Assembly: GCA_002483425.1 (NCBI GenBank)
Contig: DLHW01000073.1
Location: forward strand, 17,094 to 27,669
Reading direction: 5' to 3'
DNA length: 10,576 bases
From: Methylococcaceae bacterium UBA7658
Lineage (GTDB): Bacteria > Pseudomonadota > Gammaproteobacteria > Methylococcales > Methylomonadaceae
In this document: piece after piece, positions 6,798 to 10,576 of the stretch
How positions within the stretch are numbered: the first letter of the stretch is position 1
Layout of the letters: every line of letters begins with the position of its first letter
Position numbers and translations under genes: made by a program
The notes under the pieces: generated by a model
The model's database searches: none
Told to the model about the DNA's origin: nothing
What the model saw: the letters and a program-made list of their open reading frames with translations, nothing else

Positions 6798-7398
6798 GCG
6801 TCCGCAATCAATATTAACCTAATCGGTTTAAACAGAGCAAAAACCATTTTCCATCCGTTCAGCGTTAACGCAGAGGGAAGCTGTTGAAAAAGAAGTTAAA
6901 GCGCAATGAACTGTTGGCGTATACAGCCACCTATCCATTAGTTTAATAGGCATTCAAGCCTGTGGGGATACCTAATTATCGTTCCAGGGAGTTCAAGAAA
7001 CTAGAGCATGAAATGGTTTTGCTCAATGCGCGTTATACCTAAGGAAACTCTGATAAAGTCCTTCGACAGACTCAGTACCTAAAGGGCATAAAGACAAACG
7101 GTAAGTAATCGATTCGGTTCGTGGCGCACCCTCTGGGGTATGAAAGCCTGTCGAACCACTTGTGACCTTCAGGTTATGAATAGAATTAACTAGTTCAGAG
7201 TTTCCCAAATCATTTGCAATAGGTAACAAGAACGATGTAAACGATGCGGAAACGGTCTATACCGTTGCAAAGCAACCGGACAAACGGCTGGCGCCAGTAA
7301 CGAATTTTGAACAGCAGGACATGCAAACACTGCGTCTTGCGTCAAAGCGCGGTGGAGTAACGAACAGCCGTCGTAAACCGCGGTTCGGGATTTTTTAA
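6798..7398 (+). pseudogene. IS110-family (IS1111-branch) transposase remnant, split by a short element
   Basis: Plus-strand pieces in different frames line up with the N-terminal half of an IS110/IS1111 transposase. INLIGLNRAKTIF and FSVNAEG lie at 6807-6878. LLKKKLKRNELLAYTATYPL lies at 6881-6940. LIGIQACG lies at 6943-6966. NYRSREFKKLEHEMVLLNA then RYT lie at 6974-7039. After a 163-bp insertion, KSFAIGNKNDVNDAE, VAKQPDKRLAPV and FEQQDMQTL lie at 7207-7320, and the frame closes at 7396-7398. Single-base losses near 6879 and 6942, a shift near 6970, and a frame loss or divergence after about 7325 show long decay. GNKNDVNDAE followed by EQQ is the part most typical of the IS1111 branch. No start codon survives at about 6798. 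Traces may extend to about 7540 but are too eroded to claim. No function is expected. Confidence 0.85.
7043..7205. mobile_element. 163-bp MITE-like element inserted in the IS1111 remnant
   Basis: Terminal inverted repeats GGAAACTCTGA (7043-7053) and TCAGAGTTTCC (7195-7205) are perfect over 11 bases, and three further bases pair after a short mismatch. The flanks CTAA (7039-7042) and CAAA (7206-7209) look like a 4-bp target duplication with one change. Deleting 7039-7205 joins RYT to KSFAIGNKND in frame, which fixes the boundaries. Inside, TTCGACAG (7062-7069) and CTGTCGAA (7148-7155) form a second inverted pair belonging to the widespread CTTCGACAGGCTCAG-type repeat. No coding capacity is seen. 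Movement would need a transposase supplied elsewhere; which family is unknown. Confidence 0.75.
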
Positions 7399-7603
7399 GC
7401 TCGTAATCCGAAAGTTGGCTTGAATGTCATGACGCTCAGCATAACTTGAATGTTTGGCTTCGCTACCGTAATGCTCAACGAGCGTTATCCATTCTAGTAA
7501 TCGATGAATTTGAAAATTGGTTAAAATTCACGTAAGTTCATGCACAACTTGTCGTGTATCCGCGTTCAAATTAACCATTAGAATTCATAATAAAGCCTAG
7601 AAA
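7399..7603. other. Upstream region of glnE
   Basis: No gene is visible. The left part may contain eroded tail sequence of the transposase remnant. The right part (about 7500-7603) is AT-rich and must carry the glnE promoter unless transcription starts farther upstream. Possible boxes such as TTGTCG at 7549-7554 have no well-spaced partner, so no promoter is called. GGTTAA (7519-7524) and TTAACC (7571-7576) form a short inverted pair. The ribosome site before ATG 7604 is weak. Confidence 0.35.
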
Positions 7604-10498
7604 ATGTTGACAATTCTCGATATTGAACCCTATATCAGGACCTTACCGGCAGGATTTCAAGAACCGGTTAAATCCAGTCTGGAACATTGGTTGACGTTGA
7701 TCAGCGGCCTAAACCCGGCATTCGAGCGATCGGAAACATTGATCCAAACCATTCCCAAGGTGTGGTGTTGCAGCGAATTCGTTGCCGAAAGCTGCACCCG
7801 TAAACCCGAATTGCTCGTTGATTTGGTTACTTCCGGCGATTTAGAAGGACGGATTAACAACCGTACCTATATTGCCAAGCTGTCTGCATTGGTCATTAAC
7901 GATGAAGCCGATTTAATGGCGAAGCTGCGTCACGCGCGCCGTAGAGAAATGGTTAGAATTGCCTGGCGTGATTTGGCGGGTTGGGCGGATTTAGATGAAA
8001 CCCTGATGGATTTGTCTTTACTGGCCGACGCCTGCATTCAATTCGCCCTGGATTTTTTGTACCGGCAAGCGTGCGAACTGCGCGGCACACCCATGCTATC
8101 CGGCGGTAGTCCGCAGCAAATTGTCGTCTTGGGCATGGGCAAACTAGGCGCGTACGAACTCAATTATTCGTCCGACATCGACTTGATCTTCGCCTATGCC
8201 GAAGAAGGCGTGCTGCTCGACCGTAAAGAGACTAGTTATAGCGAATTTTTTACTCGGTTGTGCCAAAAACTGGTTAAAGTCTTGAACGATATTACCGTGG
8301 ACGGCTTCGTATTCCGCACCGACATACGGCTACGCCCGTTCGGCGACAGCGGCGCGGTCATTATGTCGTTCGACGGCATGGAGAATTACTATCTGACGCA
8401 AGCTCGTGAATGGGAGCGTTACGCTATGATTAAGGCGCGCCAGGTTGCGGGGGATTTCAAAACCGGCGCGCAATTGCTGGCTATGCTGAGACCCTTTGTG
8501 TACCGGCGTTATCTCGATTACGGAGCGTTTGCGGAGTTGCGTTCGTTAAAGCAGCAAATCACTCATGAATTAAAACGGAAAGACCGGATGGAAAACGTTA
8601 AGTTGGGACCGGGCGGTATCCGCGAGATCGAATTTATCGGGCAAGCTTTCCAGTTAATTCGCGGCGGCAGCGAAAAAATACTGCAAACGCGCGGCATTTT
8701 GGCTGTTTTAAGTACGCTCGGAAAGCTGAAGTTATTGCCGCAAACCGATGTCGAGCAATTGATGCGTTCTTATTGCTTTTTGCGCCGGGTGGAAAATCAT
8801 ATCCAACAATATCAAGACCGCCAAACTCACGATTTGCCGGTGTCTGAAACGGCGCAGAAAATTCTGGCGTTTTCGATGGGCTACAACGGTTGGCAGCTAT
8901 TTAAAACGGAATTGGATCAAGTGAGAGCCACCGTCCACGCCGTGTTTGATCAAATATTTTCCGTTTCTAAACAAACAGCGAATAACTCGCCGGACCATAA
9001 AGTTTGGGCCGGCGCGGTTGCTGACGAAGCATTGCAAGATGCGCTGCAAAATTATGGTTTCCGTCATCTTGAGGGCAGTTTAAAAATAATCAAGGATTTT
9101 AAAAACTCCGCAGCCTTACGACGAATGACGGCCAAAGGCGCCGCGGTCATCGACCGTTTGATGCCGCAATTGATCGAAGCCTTGCAACAAACCGGCAATC
9201 CCGACGAAACGTTGGCGCGGCTGGTAAAGTTATTGGAAGCTGTGGCCGGAAGAAATGTCTATTTGGCATTATTAGCGGAAAACCCCGGCGCCTTGAATCA
9301 ATTGCTTAAATTGTCTTCGGCCAGTCCCTGGATTTGCGAGTATTTGGCGCAATACCCTATTCTGTTCGATGAATTGTTGGATATCCGGAGTCTTTACGAA
9401 CCCTTAAACCGGTCGTTGCTCGATCAACAACTGGCGCAACGCTTGAAAGATATAGAAAACCATGACATTGAGCAACTGATGACCGTTCTGCGCGAATTCA
9501 AGCATTTGAATGTGCTGCGGGTGGCGGCGGCGGATATTATGGGAGTAATTCCATTGATGGTGGTTAGCGATTATTTAACCTGGATTGCCGAAAGTATTGT
9601 GAATCAAGTCGTCATCCGTACTTGGGCGATGTTGACTGAAAAACACGGATTTCCGCCCGATACCGGTAACGACAGCATTAATTTCGCTATTATCGGTTTC
9701 GGCAAGCTGGGCGGGATTGAATTAGGTTACGGCTCCGATCTCGATTTGGTGTTTTTGTACGATTGCGAAGACGGCAATGCGCCGACCGATGGGGCGTCTC
9801 CGCTGGCGTGTGCGCAGTTTTACGGACGGCTAGGGTTAAAAATACGCCATATTCTCGACACCAAAATGCTGTCGGGTGTTTTGTACGAAGTCGACCTCAG
9901 GCTTCGACCCAATGGCGAATCAGGACTCTTGGTCACCTATATTGGTATTTATGAAAATTATCTGAAAAATCAAGCCTGGACTTGGGAACATCAAGCCCTG
10001 GTGCGCGGGCGGTTTATTGCCGGGGACAAGCGGTTAAAAGACCAATTTGAAGGCATCCGCCAACGCATTTTGAGTTTGCCGCGTGACAAAGCAACGCTAA
10101 AAACCGAAGTCCGCGACATGCGCGAGAAAATGCGCGATGCCCTGTCTGCCAAAACGTCCGGCCAGTTCGACCTTAACCTATTCGACTTAAAGCAGGGCAA
10201 AGGCGGTATTGCCGACATCGAATTTCTAGTACAATTCCTGATACTAGAGAACTCAATAAAAATCGGCGACTTAAGAGAATTTACCGACAACGTCCGGCAG
10301 TTGGCAGCCTTAGCGCGGCATGGCATCATCAGCCAAACTGAGGCCGACACCTTAAAAACCGCCTTCTGCACCTACCGCGACATCGGCCATAAGCAAGTCT
10401 TGCAAGGCGATAAGGCGTTGATTGATGTTGAGGTGGCGGCGGGTTTGCGGGAGCAGGTGCAGGAGATTTGGGATAGGGTTTTTGATGTTCAAACTTAA
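7604..10498 (+). CDS. glnE: Bifunctional glutamine synthetase adenylyltransferase / adenylyl-removing enzyme GlnE
   Basis: Controls nitrogen assimilation by adding AMP to a tyrosine of glutamine synthetase (inactivating it) or removing it by phosphorolysis, directed by PII protein and glutamine. At 964 residues it is near the E. coli size (946). Two nucleotidyltransferase halves are seen. The N-terminal adenylyl-removing half has GMGKLG (177-182), the metal pair D191-I-D193 in SSDIDL, and DIRLRPFGDSG (240-250). The C-terminal adenylyltransferase half has GFGKLGG (698-704), D712-L-D714 in GSDLDLVF, and DLRLRPNGESG (764-774). Each half is followed by its helical regulatory domain (GPGGIREIEF 336-345; GKGGIADIEF 865-874). 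All key acidic residues are kept, so both activities are expected. The start ATG gives a normal N-terminus but has only a weak ribosome site. No partner gene is within the window. Confidence 0.97.
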   Translation: MLTILDIEPYIRTLPAGFQEPVKSSLEHWLTLISGLNPAFERSETLIQTIPKVWCCSEFVAESCTRKPELLVDLVTSGDLEGRINNRTYIAKLSALVINDEADLMAKLRHARRREMVRIAWRDLAGWADLDETLMDLSLLADACIQFALDFLYRQACELRGTPMLSGGSPQQIVVLGMGKLGAYELNYSSDIDLIFAYAEEGVLLDRKETSYSEFFTRLCQKLVKVLNDITVDGFVFRTDIRLRPFGDSGAVIMSFDGMENYYLTQAREWERYAMIKARQVAGDFKTGAQLLAMLRPFVYRRYLDYGAFAELRSLKQQITHELKRKDRMENVKLGPGGIREIEFIGQAFQLIRGGSEKILQTRGILAVLSTLGKLKLLPQTDVEQLMRSYCFLRRVENHIQQYQDRQTHDLPVSETAQKILAFSMGYNGWQLFKTELDQVRATVHAVFDQIFSVSKQTANNSPDHKVWAGAVADEALQDALQNYGFRHLEGSLKIIKDFKNSAALRRMTAKGAAVIDRLMPQLIEALQQTGNPDETLARLVKLLEAVAGRNVYLALLAENPGALNQLLKLSSASPWICEYLAQYPILFDELLDIRSLYEPLNRSLLDQQLAQRLKDIENHDIEQLMTVLREFKHLNVLRVAAADIMGVIPLMVVSDYLTWIAESIVNQVVIRTWAMLTEKHGFPPDTGNDSINFAIIGFGKLGGIELGYGSDLDLVFLYDCEDGNAPTDGASPLACAQFYGRLGLKIRHILDTKMLSGVLYEVDLRLRPNGESGLLVTYIGIYENYLKNQAWTWEHQALVRGRFIAGDKRLKDQFEGIRQRILSLPRDKATLKTEVRDMREKMRDALSAKTSGQFDLNLFDLKQGKGGIADIEFLVQFLILENSIKIGDLREFTDNVRQLAALARHGIISQTEADTLKTAFCTYRDIGHKQVLQGDKALIDVEVAAGLREQVQEIWDRVFDVQT

Positions 10499-10508
10499 AC
10501 TTTGATAG

Positions 10509-10575
10509 TGCCGCTATTTTTGCGAAAGATTTTTCCGGGCATCCTGCTTGAAAAATCGGCAAAAATTACGCGGCA
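10509..10575. repeat. Imperfect hairpin just downstream of glnE
   Basis: Three nested pairs face each other: TGCCGC (10509-10514) with GCGGCA (10570-10575), ATTTTTGC (10516-10523) with GCAAAAAT (10559-10566), and GATTTTTC (10528-10535) with GAAAAATC (10550-10557). That makes 22 base pairs with small bulges and a 14-base loop. It begins 11 bases after the glnE stop codon. It may end or stabilise the glnE transcript or be a short palindromic element. No T-run can be judged because the window ends one base later. Confidence 0.5.
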
Positions 10576-10576
10576 G

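Noticed and set aside
7023..7229. Minus-strand open frame of 68 codons
   Set aside because: It runs through the whole MITE-like element, its inserted repeat and flanking transposase sequence on the wrong strand, so it is an artefact of the insertion.
9991..10371. Minus-strand open frame of 126 codons inside glnE
   Set aside because: It is antisense to the conserved C-terminal adenylyltransferase half of glnE.

Overview
The window looks like chromosomal DNA of a gammaproteobacterium. The best guess is a methanotroph-type lineage (Methylococcales), but that rests only on general gene style and the many IS110/short-repeat remnants. The firmer clue is the order engB / cytochrome c4 / dsbA, with cytochrome c4 and dsbA transcribed away from engB, which I recall from Pseudomonas and other gammaproteobacteria. 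Five intact genes are visible; all belong to well known families.

Layout. 1-1220 is mobile-element debris: a frameshifted, internally deleted IS110-family transposase on the minus strand (1-552, running off the left edge), a likely C-terminal scrap of a second transposase (808-942, minus), an 80-bp element made almost entirely of two 26-base inverted arms (940-1019), and a looser inverted repeat (1037-1108). 1224-3344 is the envelope redox/ribosome block: dsbA (minus), diheme cytochrome c4 (minus) and the ribosome-assembly GTPase engB (plus), with a 105-bp divergent spacer between the last two. 3629-6307 (minus) encodes an 892-residue Pat/PatZ-type protein lysine acetyltransferase (acyl-CoA-synthetase-like body plus C-terminal GNAT domain). 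6308-7603 has no intact gene. From about 6798 it holds a degenerate transposase of the IS1111 branch of IS110, read on the plus strand, which is itself split by a 163-bp MITE-like element (7043-7205). 7604-10498 (plus) is glnE, the bifunctional glutamine synthetase adenylyltransferase/adenylyl-removing enzyme. An imperfect hairpin follows it at the right edge.

How the genes work together. DsbA and cytochrome c4 are both exported proteins dealing with thiol or electron chemistry in the periplasm. EngB is an essential 50S assembly factor that merely shares the locus. Pat and GlnE both control central metabolism by modifying enzymes after translation: Pat acetylates enzymes such as acetyl-CoA synthetase, and GlnE adenylylates glutamine synthetase. 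Their divergent arrangement is separated by decayed transposon sequence, so co-regulation is not implied.

I found no undescribed multi-gene system. The most informative unusual structure is the nested insertion at 6798-7398: removing 7039-7205 (the short element plus one copy of a 4-bp imperfect target duplication) rejoins the transposase reading frame exactly across a conserved motif. This identifies both the boundaries and the order of events.
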